From the NCBI RefSeq assembly GCF_030643905.1, contig NZ_CP121446.1, positions 1,116,001 through 1,180,000 on the forward strand: a stretch of 64,000 nucleotides of DNA, written 5' to 3'. The notes under the pieces were generated by a model. It ran no database searches and was not told where the DNA came from. It worked only from the letters and a program-made list of their open reading frames with translations. Position numbers and translations under genes: made by a program. This DNA comes from Flavobacterium sp. IMCC34852. GTDB lineage: Bacteria; Bacteroidota; Bacteroidia; Flavobacteriales; Flavobacteriaceae. Positions 1 through 9,600 of the stretch are shown here, piece after piece. Numbering within the stretch: position 1 is the first letter of the stretch; every line of letters begins with the position of its first letter.

Positions 1-1
1 T

Positions 2-319
2 CTAACTTTAATACCTAATAACCTATATGAAAAAATATCTTTCATTGTGAGCAATCCAAACAATCTATTAGATAATAACTTTAGTAATAACACAAAATTC
101 TTGTCGAATTATGCAGCCTTGGGAGATTTTCCAATTGTTGTTGAGAAAGACAATTGCGGGGCTTATAAGTCATTGACAATAGCTTTAACGGAGAACAGTA
201 TACTATGGTCAACGGGTGGAACTTCCAATAAGATAAATATAAGCCAACCGGGTGTTTACTCGGTGACTGTTACCAACGCTTTAGGCTGTTCTTATACTAA
301 ATCAATAACACTCAATTAA
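2..319 (+). CDS. C-terminal end of a large secreted/surface protein (partial)
   Basis: The reading frame is open to the left edge of the window and stops at 317-319, so only the last ~105 residues are visible. The GTG at 47 is inside the gene and is not the real start. The visible end is an Ig/PKD-like segment (residues such as LWSTGGTSNKINISQPGVYS and a final GCSYTKSITLN) of the kind found repeatedly in Bacteroidetes surface proteins. It ends straight after this fold with no T9SS sorting domain, so either the protein is exported otherwise or it works with a partner. The next gene starts 2 bases after the stop, which suggests one operon. Function is unknown. Confidence 0.7.
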   Translation, partial: LTLIPNNLYEKISFIVSNPNNLLDNNFSNNTKFLSNYAALGDFPIVVEKDNCGAYKSLTIALTENSILWSTGGTSNKINISQPGVYSVTVTNALGCSYTKSITLN

Positions 320-321
320 TC

Positions 322-1956
322 ATGAAATCACTTAGATATATACTATTGGTATTGGGATTCTATTCCTATGGACAAACTTGTGATATTATGGTTGATGCTG
401 TAAAATCTGAAAGCGAAATTGTAATACTTTCCCATACACAAAGTCAGTTTAATAATTGGGGAAACATGGTTGCTACAAAAATAGACGGCAATGGGGAAAC
501 GTTATGGAGTCAACAATATAACAATGCGGCTCTTTCAATTGATGCAACAGTACCATATAAGATTTACGATGCTACCGGAGATTTTTATTTTATATTGGCA
601 TTAGTAACGGCCTATGATCCGGTTGGGCAATGGAGTCCATCACGCTTTCAATTATGGAAAATAAACAAAAGCAATGGTGGCTTGGTTTGGAGGTCTTCTT
701 CTTTTGATGGTGTCCAAACTTATGTTGAGTATGAGTTCATTGACTATGATGCCAACAATGTTATTTTGGTTGAACCTAAATATTCTTCCGGTGGCAGCAA
801 TATCGGTCGCAAAATAAATTTGATAAGTAAAACCGCTCCAACTTATTCCGGAACAGTGATTTTTGAAGATACCGTATCTACGGATTCCCATAGTTACTGT
901 AAGGATTCAAAAGGGAATCTTATTTTTGTTTATCATGAATCAAATGCCTATCCTTACATAAAAAAAATTAACGGTATCGATTTCAATACAACACTCTGGA
1001 GAAAAACTTATATGAGCGGACTTCCTTCAGAAGGTTTACTCCCTACTATTGCTTATTTATTTTTGGATAGTGCAGACAATCTTTATGCGTTGAGTGAAGA
1101 AGATGATATGGATGTTTATAAAATAAATTCCAATAATGGTAATGTTTTTTGGAAGAGTAATAATGTGTCTAATGAGGCTTTTGTTTCTGACCATAAGTTT
1201 AAAGATAATTATTTATACCTTAGTTTTAGGCATTGGTATGTTGGCTCAGTTACAACATCTTTTGAGATAAAAAAGATAAACATTTCGAACGGGGTATTAG
1301 CATGGAATCATACCAGTCCGACCACAATACTTAACATGTCTACGATTGGAACACCTAATAGTGATAACGGTACAAATGAAGCAATATTATCATTTGATTT
1401 TGGATGCAACAATGACATATTTGCGACGGGTTATTATGCTTCTGATCACTGGGATCCTGCTGCATGGGGAATTATGAGAATAAATGATTTGAATGGAACA
1501 AAAATCAACGACAATACTATTTTTGATAATTACAATCAAATTGTAGATTTTTCAAGTGTTGGTCTAGGAGCTTATGTTATCAATGGTCAAGTTATATTTT
1601 TAGGGAATTTAGAATATTCTCAAGGGAACAATGTTCGAACGGTTGTAAAAACGGATATTACATTAAATAATATTACCAGTGTGCAAGCTCCATGCAGCGT
1701 TTTAGAGATTAACCAACCTGACTATTCTAGTTTGATAGAAGCATATCCAAATCCCACAAAAGGAGTTGTCTATTTTGAATTAGAAGATACTATGCTTTTG
1801 GAAAGATTAACTCTTTATTCAATAGAAGGGAAAGAACTTAATAGCTGGGAAAATGCCAATTCAATCGATCTTTACAGTTATCCTGCAGGAATATATCTTG
1901 TAAAACTACTTACAGATAAAAAAGAAATTATAGTAAAAAAGATTGTTAAGAATTAG
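322..1956 (+). CDS. Secreted protein with T9SS type A sorting domain
   Basis: A 544-residue protein with a short signal peptide (MKSLRYILLVLGFYSYGQ). The body has repeated blade-like motifs of the form KIN..NG...W (for example around residues 113-125 and 270-282), which resembles PQQ-type or similar beta-propellers; this is a fold guess, not an enzyme assignment. The last ~75 residues are a type A T9SS C-terminal domain: the YPNPTKG motif, then LYSIEGKEL, and a final YPAGIYLVKL..KKIVKN. It should therefore be cleaved by PorU and attached to the cell surface. It follows the partial upstream gene by 2 bases and is closed by the palindromic terminator at 1971-2002. The ligand or substrate cannot be read from the sequence. 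Confidence 0.85.
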   Translation: MKSLRYILLVLGFYSYGQTCDIMVDAVKSESEIVILSHTQSQFNNWGNMVATKIDGNGETLWSQQYNNAALSIDATVPYKIYDATGDFYFILALVTAYDPVGQWSPSRFQLWKINKSNGGLVWRSSSFDGVQTYVEYEFIDYDANNVILVEPKYSSGGSNIGRKINLISKTAPTYSGTVIFEDTVSTDSHSYCKDSKGNLIFVYHESNAYPYIKKINGIDFNTTLWRKTYMSGLPSEGLLPTIAYLFLDSADNLYALSEEDDMDVYKINSNNGNVFWKSNNVSNEAFVSDHKFKDNYLYLSFRHWYVGSVTTSFEIKKINISNGVLAWNHTSPTTILNMSTIGTPNSDNGTNEAILSFDFGCNNDIFATGYYASDHWDPAAWGIMRINDLNGTKINDNTIFDNYNQIVDFSSVGLGAYVINGQVIFLGNLEYSQGNNVRTVVKTDITLNNITSVQAPCSVLEINQPDYSSLIEAYPNPTKGVVYFELEDTMLLERLTLYSIEGKELNSWENANSIDLYSYPAGIYLVKLLTDKKEIIVKKIVKN

Positions 1957-1970
1957 ATAGATATAGCAAC

Positions 1971-2002
1971 AAAAAACCCATTCAGCTGAATGGGATTTTT
2001 TT
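1971..2002. terminator. Bidirectional rho-independent terminator
   Basis: A perfect 18-base palindrome (CCCATTCAGCTGAATGGG, 1977-1994) is flanked by six A on the left and seven T on the right. It lies between the convergent genes ending at 1956 and 2030, so it can serve both strands. A stem of the same CCCATTC/GAATGGG sequence closes the exbB operon at 53105. Confidence 0.9.
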
Positions 2003-2029
2003 ATAAAAGATAATTGAAATTCAATTGGT

Positions 2030-3664
2030 TTACGCCAACATAGTAACCGGATTCTCCAAGAAGATTCTCAGTGTTTGCAAGAATTGTGCTCCTGTTGCAC
2101 CGTCAACAGTTCTGTGGTCGCAAGCTAATGTTAGTGTCATTGTATTTCCAACTACTATCTGACCGTTTCTTACTACCGGTTTTTCTTCTATCGCTCCTAC
2201 TGATAGGATGGCAGAATTCGGTTGGTTGATAATAGAAGTGAAAGATTGGATGCCGAACATACCCAAATTAGAAACCGTAAACGTACTGCCGTCCATTTCG
2301 GCCGGAGTTAGTTTTTTGTTTTTGGCTTTACCGGCTAAATCTCTTACGCTGGCGCCAATTTGAGTCAGGCTCATTTGGTCGGTAAAATTCAATACCGGCA
2401 CTACCAGACCGTCTTCAACGGCAACAGCAACACCAATATTAACATGGTGGTTGATAATCATCGCATCTTCTCTCCATTGTGAATTCACTTGTGGATGCTT
2501 TTTAAGCGCCATAGCACAAGCTTTTACTACCATATCATTAAACGATACTTTCGTATCCGGAACGGTATTGATAACAGCGCGAGATTTCATCGCTTCGTCC
2601 ATCGCTACTTCTATGGTTAGGTAGTAGTGAGGAGCTGTGAATTTAGATTCTGCCAAGCGACGCGCTATGGTTTTACGCATTTGCGAGTTTTTGATTTCTT
2701 CGCTGAATTTTTCGCCGGCCGGGACAAATGGTTTTACTGTAGGAGCAGGAGCAGCTTGTGGAGTGCTTGGTGCAACAGCCGGAGCGGTTTGTGCAGCCGC
2801 TGAAGGCGTAAAATTCTCTACATCACTTTTGGTGATACGGCCGTTTTCACCTGAACCTTTTACTTGAGACAAGTTGATTCCTTTGTCTTTAGCAATTTGC
2901 TTGGCTAATGGCGAAGCAAAAATTCTTCCACCATCCGCTGTTTGAGTGGTTTCGGCAACCGGTGCAGTTGTTGCTACTTGTTCTGTTGCTGCCGGAGCCG
3001 CCGCTGGAGCAGCGCCACCTTTTTTATAATTTTCGGCTATGCCGTTAATGTCTGTTCCTGCAGGACCGATGATAGCTAATACGCTGTCTACCGGTGCCGA
3101 TTGTCCTTCATTAATTCCAATGAATAATAAAGTACCGGCGTTGAAAGATTCGAATTCCATAGTAGCTTTATCGGTTTCGATTTCGGCTAAAATGTCTCCT
3201 TCTTTCACTTCGTCACCTACTTTTTTCAACCAAGTCGCTACAGTTCCTTCTGTCATCGTGTCGCTCAAACGCGGCATGGTGACTACTACAACTCCTTTTG
3301 GTAGGGTTGTCGGTTGACTGTTGTCGGTTAACTGTTGGGTTTCAGCTTGAGCAGGAGCTTCAGCTTTTACTTCAGCAGTTGCTGGAGCTGAATTGCCTCC
3401 CGAAATTAACCCGGAAATGTCTTCGCCTTCTTTACCAATGATGGCTAAAAGGGAATCTACTGCGGCGGTTTCACCTTCTTTGATTCCGATGTATAATAAA
3501 GTCCCGGCATTGAACGACTCAAACTCCATGGTGGCTTTATCGGTTTCGATTTCAGCTAAAATATCGCCTTCAGAAACTTTGTCCCCAACTTTTTTCAACC
3601 AAGTGGCTACGGTTCCTTCGGTCATCGTGTCGCTTAAACGCGGCATAGTGATTTTTGTTGCCAT
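2030..3664 (-). CDS. pdhC: Pyruvate dehydrogenase E2, dihydrolipoyl acetyltransferase
   Basis: The E2 core of the pyruvate dehydrogenase complex moves the acetyl group from E1 through lipoyl-lysine to CoA. The 544-residue protein has two lipoyl domains (about 1-80 and 128-205) with the lipoyl-lysine motif ETDKATMEF at Lys43 and Lys166, Ala/Pro-rich linkers, a peripheral subunit-binding domain (about 246-285, RIFASPLAKQIAKDKGI) and a C-terminal acyltransferase domain with the catalytic motif DHRTVDG at 516-522. The two lipoyl domains are almost identical in their first ~55 residues, so the duplication is young or kept uniform by gene conversion. It starts 2 bases after pdhA and forms an operon with it. 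Start ATG at 3664. Confidence 0.95.
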   Translation of the reverse strand: MATKITMPRLSDTMTEGTVATWLKKVGDKVSEGDILAEIETDKATMEFESFNAGTLLYIGIKEGETAAVDSLLAIIGKEGEDISGLISGGNSAPATAEVKAEAPAQAETQQLTDNSQPTTLPKGVVVVTMPRLSDTMTEGTVATWLKKVGDEVKEGDILAEIETDKATMEFESFNAGTLLFIGINEGQSAPVDSVLAIIGPAGTDINGIAENYKKGGAAPAAAPAATEQVATTAPVAETTQTADGGRIFASPLAKQIAKDKGINLSQVKGSGENGRITKSDVENFTPSAAAQTAPAVAPSTPQAAPAPTVKPFVPAGEKFSEEIKNSQMRKTIARRLAESKFTAPHYYLTIEVAMDEAMKSRAVINTVPDTKVSFNDMVVKACAMALKKHPQVNSQWREDAMIINHHVNIGVAVAVEDGLVVPVLNFTDQMSLTQIGASVRDLAGKAKNKKLTPAEMDGSTFTVSNLGMFGIQSFTSIINQPNSAILSVGAIEEKPVVRNGQIVVGNTMTLTLACDHRTVDGATGAQFLQTLRIFLENPVTMLA

Positions 3665-3666
3665 AA

Positions 3667-4668
3667 TTATAGTCTGTGAGGGATGAAAGGATAATTTTCT
3701 TGTTCGTAAACCACGTCATACAATTGTTGTGCTTCCGGAAAAGGAGATTCTTCGGCGAATGTTGCACATTCTTCTACTAAATCTTTCACTCTTTCGTCTA
3801 TCACTTCAATTTCAGCATCTGTAGCGTACTTTTTCTCTTTAATGACATCCAATACTTGGGTAATTGGGTCAATTTTTTTGTATTCTTCCACTTCTTCTTT
3901 TGAGCGGTATAGTTGCGCATCCGACATAGAGTGACCTCTGTAACGGTAAGTTTTCATTTCCAAGAAGGTTGGTCCGTCTCCGCGACGTGCTCTTTCCATG
4001 GCTTCGTGCATGGCTTCGGCTACTTTTACAGGATTCATTCCATCCACCGGTCCGCATGGCATTTCGTAACCTAAACCAAGTTTCCAAATGTCGGTGTGGT
4101 TTGCGGTTCTTTCTACAGAAGTTCCCATCGCATAACCATTGTTTTCACAAATGAATACTACCGGTAATTTCCATAACATGGCCATGTTAAAAGCTTCGTG
4201 TAACGAACCTTGACGTGCAGCACCATCCCCAAAATAGGTTAGGGTAACCCCACCGGTTTCGAAATATTTATCGGCGAAAGCCATACCGGCACCCACAGGA
4301 ATTTGAGCTCCTACGATACCATGACCACCATAAAATCCATGTTCTTTGGAGAAGATGTGCATCGATCCACCCATTCCTTTGGATGTTCCTGTTACTTTTC
4401 CTAAAAGTTCAGCCATTACTTTTCTTGGGTCAACACCCATTCCGATAGGTTGAACGTGATTACGATAGGCTGTAATCATTTTGTCTTTTCCGCCCAAGTT
4501 CATCACGTGCAAAGCACCTGCTAAAACGGCTTCCTGACCATTATATAAGTGAAGAAATCCTCTAACTTTTTGTTGAATATAAAGTGCGGCAAGTTTGTCT
4601 TCAAACTTTCTCCAAAACAGCATGTCTTCATACCATTTTAAATAAACTTCTCTGGTTACTTCTTTCAT
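3667..4668 (-). CDS. pdhA: Pyruvate dehydrogenase E1 component, alpha subunit
   Basis: The thiamine-diphosphate-binding subunit of the E1 decarboxylase of the pyruvate dehydrogenase complex, 333 residues, normal length for the family. The TPP motif runs from GDGAARQG (147-154) to ENN (175-177), and the conserved YRGHSMSDAQLYR loop is near 240-255. The start ATG follows an A-rich stretch. It is transcribed first in the pdhA-pdhC operon; the E1-beta and E3 genes are not beside it, so they must lie elsewhere. Confidence 0.95.
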   Translation of the reverse strand: MKEVTREVYLKWYEDMLFWRKFEDKLAALYIQQKVRGFLHLYNGQEAVLAGALHVMNLGGKDKMITAYRNHVQPIGMGVDPRKVMAELLGKVTGTSKGMGGSMHIFSKEHGFYGGHGIVGAQIPVGAGMAFADKYFETGGVTLTYFGDGAARQGSLHEAFNMAMLWKLPVVFICENNGYAMGTSVERTANHTDIWKLGLGYEMPCGPVDGMNPVKVAEAMHEAMERARRGDGPTFLEMKTYRYRGHSMSDAQLYRSKEEVEEYKKIDPITQVLDVIKEKKYATDAEIEVIDERVKDLVEECATFAEESPFPEAQQLYDVVYEQENYPFIPHRL

Positions 4669-4752
4669 TTTTTACTTTTTGCTAAAGCGTTATTAAGTTC
4701 TAAAATATTATTCAACGCAAAATAGTTCACTCACACACAAATTTGCGAAACG

Positions 4753-4760
4753 CAAAAGTA
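4753..4760 (-). promoter_or_regulatory. Possible Bacteroidetes -7 element for pdhA
   Basis: On the minus strand the bases read TACTTTTG, a match to the Bacteroidetes consensus TAnnTTTG, about 85 bases before the pdhA start. I see no good TTTG at the -33 position, so this is a weak call. Confidence 0.4.
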
Positions 4761-4809
4761 AAACATTCCACTTAAGAAGTGAAATTTAAAAGCAGTAATT
4801 TTTACCTTT

Positions 4810-5292
4810 TTATAAGAAGTTTTTATCGAAGCTTAAAGGCAATAAATTTTTGATGGAATCCGATTTGTAAACCTCACCGCTTTCTCCCATAAAATAGATT
4901 TCTATTGGAGTGTTCTGTTTGAATTCGTATTCAGAAATGGACTGTCTACAAGCACCACAAGGAGGAATTGGTGACTTGGTTTCGTTGGTATCAGAAGCTG
5001 CTGTAACCGCTAATTTTACAATCTTGGCCTCAGGATAAATAGCACCGCTCTGAAAAATCGCCACCCTTTCGGCACAAAGTCCGGATGGATAAGCTGCGTT
5101 TTCCTGATTGGAACCTAAAACAATCTTACCATTGTCTAACAGCAATGCGGCACCAACTCTGAATTTCGAGTAAGGAGCGTAGGCTTTTTTTCTGATGTCG
5201 ACCGCTTGATGCATTAAGGATTGTACTTCCAGCGGAAGTTCTTCGACCGATTCGTAGACGGCGAACGAGGTGTTGATGTTGATTTGCTTCAT
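4810..5292 (-). CDS. cdd: Cytidine deaminase
   Basis: A zinc enzyme that deaminates cytidine and deoxycytidine to uridine for pyrimidine salvage. The 160-residue protein has the motif SGLCAERVAIF (zinc ligand Cys73, proton-shuttling Glu75) and PPCGACRQ (zinc ligands Cys112 and Cys115), as in homotetrameric CDAs. It lies between porV and pdhA on the same strand. The terminator at 5324-5358 separates it from porV, so it is probably not part of the porUV transcript; no clear promoter of its own was found. Confidence 0.93.
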   Translation of the reverse strand: MKQININTSFAVYESVEELPLEVQSLMHQAVDIRKKAYAPYSKFRVGAALLLDNGKIVLGSNQENAAYPSGLCAERVAIFQSGAIYPEAKIVKLAVTAASDTNETKSPIPPCGACRQSISEYEFKQNTPIEIYFMGESGEVYKSDSIKNLLPLSFDKNFL

Positions 5293-5323
5293 TCAGAGGA
5301 ATAATTTTATTTCATTTTTGCGG

Positions 5324-5358
5324 AAAAAAAATCCAAACTTCAGAGGAGAAATTTGGAT
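5324..5358 (-). terminator. Rho-independent terminator after porV
   Basis: On the minus strand ATCCAAA pairs with TTTGGAT (5352-5358 with 5331-5337) across a 14-base loop and is followed by a run of eight T. It lies just past the porV stop and before cdd. Confidence 0.7.
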
Positions 5359-5382
5359 GTTTTATTTATGATTAACTATCTG

Positions 5383-6582
5383 CTAATATTCTTCGTATTT
5401 ATCACCAAAGTTAAACGTTAGGGAAAAACGCAACGTGTTTTCCAATGGGTTTTTTACTTTGGATGCGGAGAATAAATAGGACACATCTACTTTGACTACA
5501 TTGTATTTAAATCCGGCACCCAGAGAGAAAAATTTTCTGGCTCCTTTTTCCGGGCTTTCATTGAAATAACCCAATCGCATGGCAAAGGAATCTTGGTATA
5601 AATATTCGGCTCCAACAGAATAAGTGAATTCTTTTAACTCTTCGCTGAATCCGCCCGGAGCATCATTGAACGATTTGAAAATACCAGAAACCCAGTTGAC
5701 TTTGTTGTAGGCAGCATTGTTTGCATCTCTCAAGGCTAATTCTTCCGGAGTGGTAACCAATCCGTCACCATCTAAATCGGCACTTTGTGGGGTTGGCACC
5801 AAAAGTTTGGCTAATTCAATATTAACCGATACTTTATTGTATTCGTCAAAAATGAAGTCATAACCACCACCTAATCTCATGTTAGCAGGGAGGAAGTTAG
5901 CACTGCTTTCATCATCTTGACCGGCGTCGTAATTGATTTTCGGGCCTAAGTTTTGAAAGTTGAATCCCAATCTCAAACGCCCATTAAAGTCGGCTAAAGC
6001 GGTTTCTTCTCCTTGGTAAAAACCGGCAATATCAAAAGCAAAAGAACTGGCCGGCTTGGCATCGCCTCCTGATTCTGTTGGGAATCTTAGTTGGGAACGT
6101 ATGTATCGTCCGGCTACGGCCATGGCAAATCTTTCGCTTAATTTTAAAGAGTAAGATCCGTCAAGCGCTAGTTCGTTTGGTTTTACAATTTGCGCCGGGT
6201 CATCTGCTTCTCTTCTGAATTCAATTTCTCCCAAACCAAAATAACGTAAGCTGGCGGCAAAAGCACTTCTCTCGTTGATTCTGTTATAATAAGTGGCTTG
6301 ACCTAATGAGATGTCATTTACTAAATCGGTTAAATAAGGAGTATAACTTGCAGTGAAACCTTGTTTATCTAAAGAAAAAGCATATTTCGCCGGATTCCAT
6401 TGTTGGGAAAAAGCGTCAGCAGAAGTAGCGACACCTTGGTCTGCCATACCGGCGGCACGGGCATCAGCGGCTACTAATAAAAAGGGAACTCCTGTTGTAA
6501 TAACACGACTATCTTGCTGGGCTTTTATAGTGGGTATGGTGGTAAATAATATAAAAAGGATTGCAATTTTTTTCATCTTCAT
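5383..6582 (-). CDS. porV: T9SS outer-membrane shuttle/attachment protein PorV
   Basis: An outer-membrane beta-barrel of the FadL-like class that in T9SS takes sorting-domain cargo from the translocon to the PorU sortase. The protein has a signal peptide (MKMKKIAILFILFTTIPTIKAQ), the family N-terminus with GVPFLLVAADARAAGMADQG and SQQWNPAKYAF, and beta-strand-rich sequence to a C-terminal aromatic strand (FSLTFNFGDKYEEY). The frame can be extended to a TTG at 6600, but the ATG at 6582 directly precedes the signal peptide and gives the usual ~400-residue length, so I chose it. It lies 31 bases after porU, in one operon. Confidence 0.92.
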   Translation of the reverse strand: MKMKKIAILFILFTTIPTIKAQQDSRVITTGVPFLLVAADARAAGMADQGVATSADAFSQQWNPAKYAFSLDKQGFTASYTPYLTDLVNDISLGQATYYNRINERSAFAASLRYFGLGEIEFRREADDPAQIVKPNELALDGSYSLKLSERFAMAVAGRYIRSQLRFPTESGGDAKPASSFAFDIAGFYQGEETALADFNGRLRLGFNFQNLGPKINYDAGQDDESSANFLPANMRLGGGYDFIFDEYNKVSVNIELAKLLVPTPQSADLDGDGLVTTPEELALRDANNAAYNKVNWVSGIFKSFNDAPGGFSEELKEFTYSVGAEYLYQDSFAMRLGYFNESPEKGARKFFSLGAGFKYNVVKVDVSYLFSASKVKNPLENTLRFSLTFNFGDKYEEY

Positions 6583-6613
6583 TTTAATAAAAGTTAACAA
6601 ATATAGTATTTTC

Positions 6614-9600
6614 CTAAAGGATTACAAGTTTTTCTATTTTTTCTGCTTTTTTATTCGATAAAGTGGATTTTACGGTCAGTTTATAAACGTAAACGCCTTT
6701 ACCGATACGATCGCCGAAGTCATCTTTCCCGTCCCAAGTGATGTCTCGGCAAAGGAAACCATCAGTAGTTACGGTTTGGTTTTTAGACCAAACAATTTTA
6801 CCGGTAATGGTCATTACTTGTACTTGTACTTCTAAAGGTTCGAAAGGTCTGTTGTGTGAAAACCAAAATTCAGTGTAGTTGACAAAAGGATTAGGGTAAT
6901 TCAAAACATTGTTTATGGCTACGTTTTCATCACCAATTACAATAAACTGAATTTCGGCTGTGATAGGATTGTTGTAAACGTCCCAAGCTTTGAAAGTAAT
7001 AGTATGTAAACCGGGGGCTAAATTTCGATAAGGAAAATAAACTCTTCCTTTGGTGTAATCGTCTAATTCGGTTTCATAATAGTCATTCATGATGTACGGA
7101 TTGCTTTCATCTCCATCCAGAATTCCTACTATGTCGTGACCAATACCGCTGGCTGTATTAATACCATTTGCATCTTCTAAGATGGCCAATAGAAAAGGAG
7201 AGGCGTTGGTGATTCCGCCATTGACAAAAGTTTCATCATTCATATACAATTTAACAGTTGGTCCGATATTATCAACTTCGGCATTGGGGTTGATTCCGCC
7301 AATTTTGATGTCGGTATTGTATCCTGTTTTGTCTAATAGTATTTGATTGCGTTTGCTGTAAAAACTAATTCTTCCGTAGTCAAGAGGAATTCGGATGTCT
7401 CTTGGTACCACGAAGCCAAACTCAAACTGACCGTTGTTGATAGAAGCATTCCCTCTGAAGATGGTTTCGCCTAAAGCGGTAAACGGCATGGTGGTGGCTA
7501 ATGGTCCGTTTAAAGAAACCATAGCATCAGAGCCATCATTTCTGAGTGTATTTACGGTAATGGTTTTGTCAAAAATATTAACCGATAATTCTCCGTTATA
7601 AGTTGATAAGAGGTTATTGTTTTGGTCTAAAACTTCACCGGACAATTTCATGTAAGACAACGACTTGAAATCGTCTATCGGTCCGGTTATAGGCATATCA
7701 TTGACCTTTGTTAGCACGATTTTTGGTTTTGGAATGGCCAGCATCAGCGCCGGATCACCTAAATAAAACACAATATTTGTAGCCGAATTAGGGCCCGTGT
7801 TTTTGGCCAAACGCAAGGCTTCTGCTATGGAAGTGTATTGGTTGCTGCCATAGGCAAATAAGTATTGAGCCAAAACATCATTAAAGTACTGCGCGGTTGA
7901 TTGTCCTATAGATCTTACTGTAGTAATCATAGAAATAGCGCCACCTCTCGGATTCCAAAAAGTGTACTCACCGGCTGTTGGTCGATACGGATTGTCAAAT
8001 CTTGAAAATTCACAAGTAATGGTAATGAACAAAGGATATTTATAGCGATTGGCTAAATTTTGTCCGTCTGATTTTTCCCAAATGCGTTCTTCAGAAAGGC
8101 CGTCTTCGCCACCATGTCCCAGATAATTGAAGACCAACGCTCCTTTTTCAAAGGAGGCAAAAATATCTTCTCTGGCTTTAGGATAGCGTTTACCGCCTGC
8201 GGAAGTTTCTTGGACATAAGAATCCAAAAGGATTTTTTTGGTATTGATAAATGGTTTTTCGAGTGCAATACGATCCGCCAGTCTGTTTTGATAGAATTGT
8301 AATTGACGGTCGCTGGGTTGATCGGCGTTAGGGTCATCACCAATAGCTACATAAATATTTCTCCAACTTCCGTAGGATTTAATGTCATGGTATTCGATTA
8401 CTTTATTGACCATTTCTTCTGCTTGTTGTACAGAGCTTACAATCATTCTTCCGACGGCTATGTCGATACCGCCAAAATCGTAACCAACAGTCATGGTTCC
8501 GTTTAAAGGAAGAAACCCAAAATCTAATCGGCCTTCATCGGGTGACATCATGCCAAAAAAGTCATCGGAGGTAAACGAAGCCTCTGATTCGGTAAAACCA
8601 TTTAACCCTTGATAAGTAGGAACAATATTGGTGTTGTTTGGAATGCGGTCTTTAAAATCAAAAGAGCCATCGCCGAAAAGATTCAGGTATTTTACTCTGC
8701 TGTCATTAGAGGAACCATTGTCATATACATATTTCACAAAATTTCTGATAGCACTTATGTCTTGTTTGCCTGAAGAGAATTCGTGGTATATGTTTTCTAA
8801 ATTGACCACTTTCACATTTAAACCAGAATAGTTTCTGTGGAAATTGGCCAACTTTTCTGCTTGTGCGTTAAGATCTTTTGGGGTTACGATTAAATAATCG
8901 ATGTCTTGGAATTGGCCTTGAGCATTATTAAATATGGTCCCTTTTAGGTTTTGATTGTCGACTTTTGATTTGGATTCTTTTGAAGGGCTAAAAAAATCGT
9001 TGCTGTCAATTGCAATATACTTTCTGATTTCACCGAGGTTTGATTTGAAAGAAAAGGAGTTTTGGGTAGTGTTTTCAACTTTGGTGACATTATAAATATC
9101 CGTAATATCCCAAACCTGACTAATACCGGAAGCATTTGAGAGTTGGAATTCACCAATTCCTGATAACGAGTTGGCTTGGTCATATTGAAATCGGAATTGT
9201 TTTCCGTAGCCCTGTAAGTTTCTTTTGGCTTTGATGTTGATGAAGTCTAAATAACCTCTTGAGCCGGGTACGCCTCCATTGTCGTAAGTGATTTTTACAG
9301 TTACATTTTCAGAGGATACATTGACATCGTTGGTTGAAATACCAACTAAAATTTTGGTGCTTCCAGTAGGGCTGAGTGCAGACATATTAATGTTGCCTAC
9401 CAGTTGAGAGTTGGCTTCAACTTTAAAAGAGGTTGGTGTAAAAGCGGCAGAACCGGCATGCACGGATATTCTTATAGGTGTAGCGGTTACTAAATTTGGA
9501 AAGGTAAAATCGAATTCTTGTTCGTTATCAGTATTGAAATCTTCGCCGAACCAAATTCGGCCCAATCGGGCAAAATTGGTTTTTTCGGTTTCATGAAACT

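Noticed and set aside
47..319. A complete small gene starting at GTG 47
   Set aside because: The same frame is open to base 2, and the protein looks like the end of a large surface protein.
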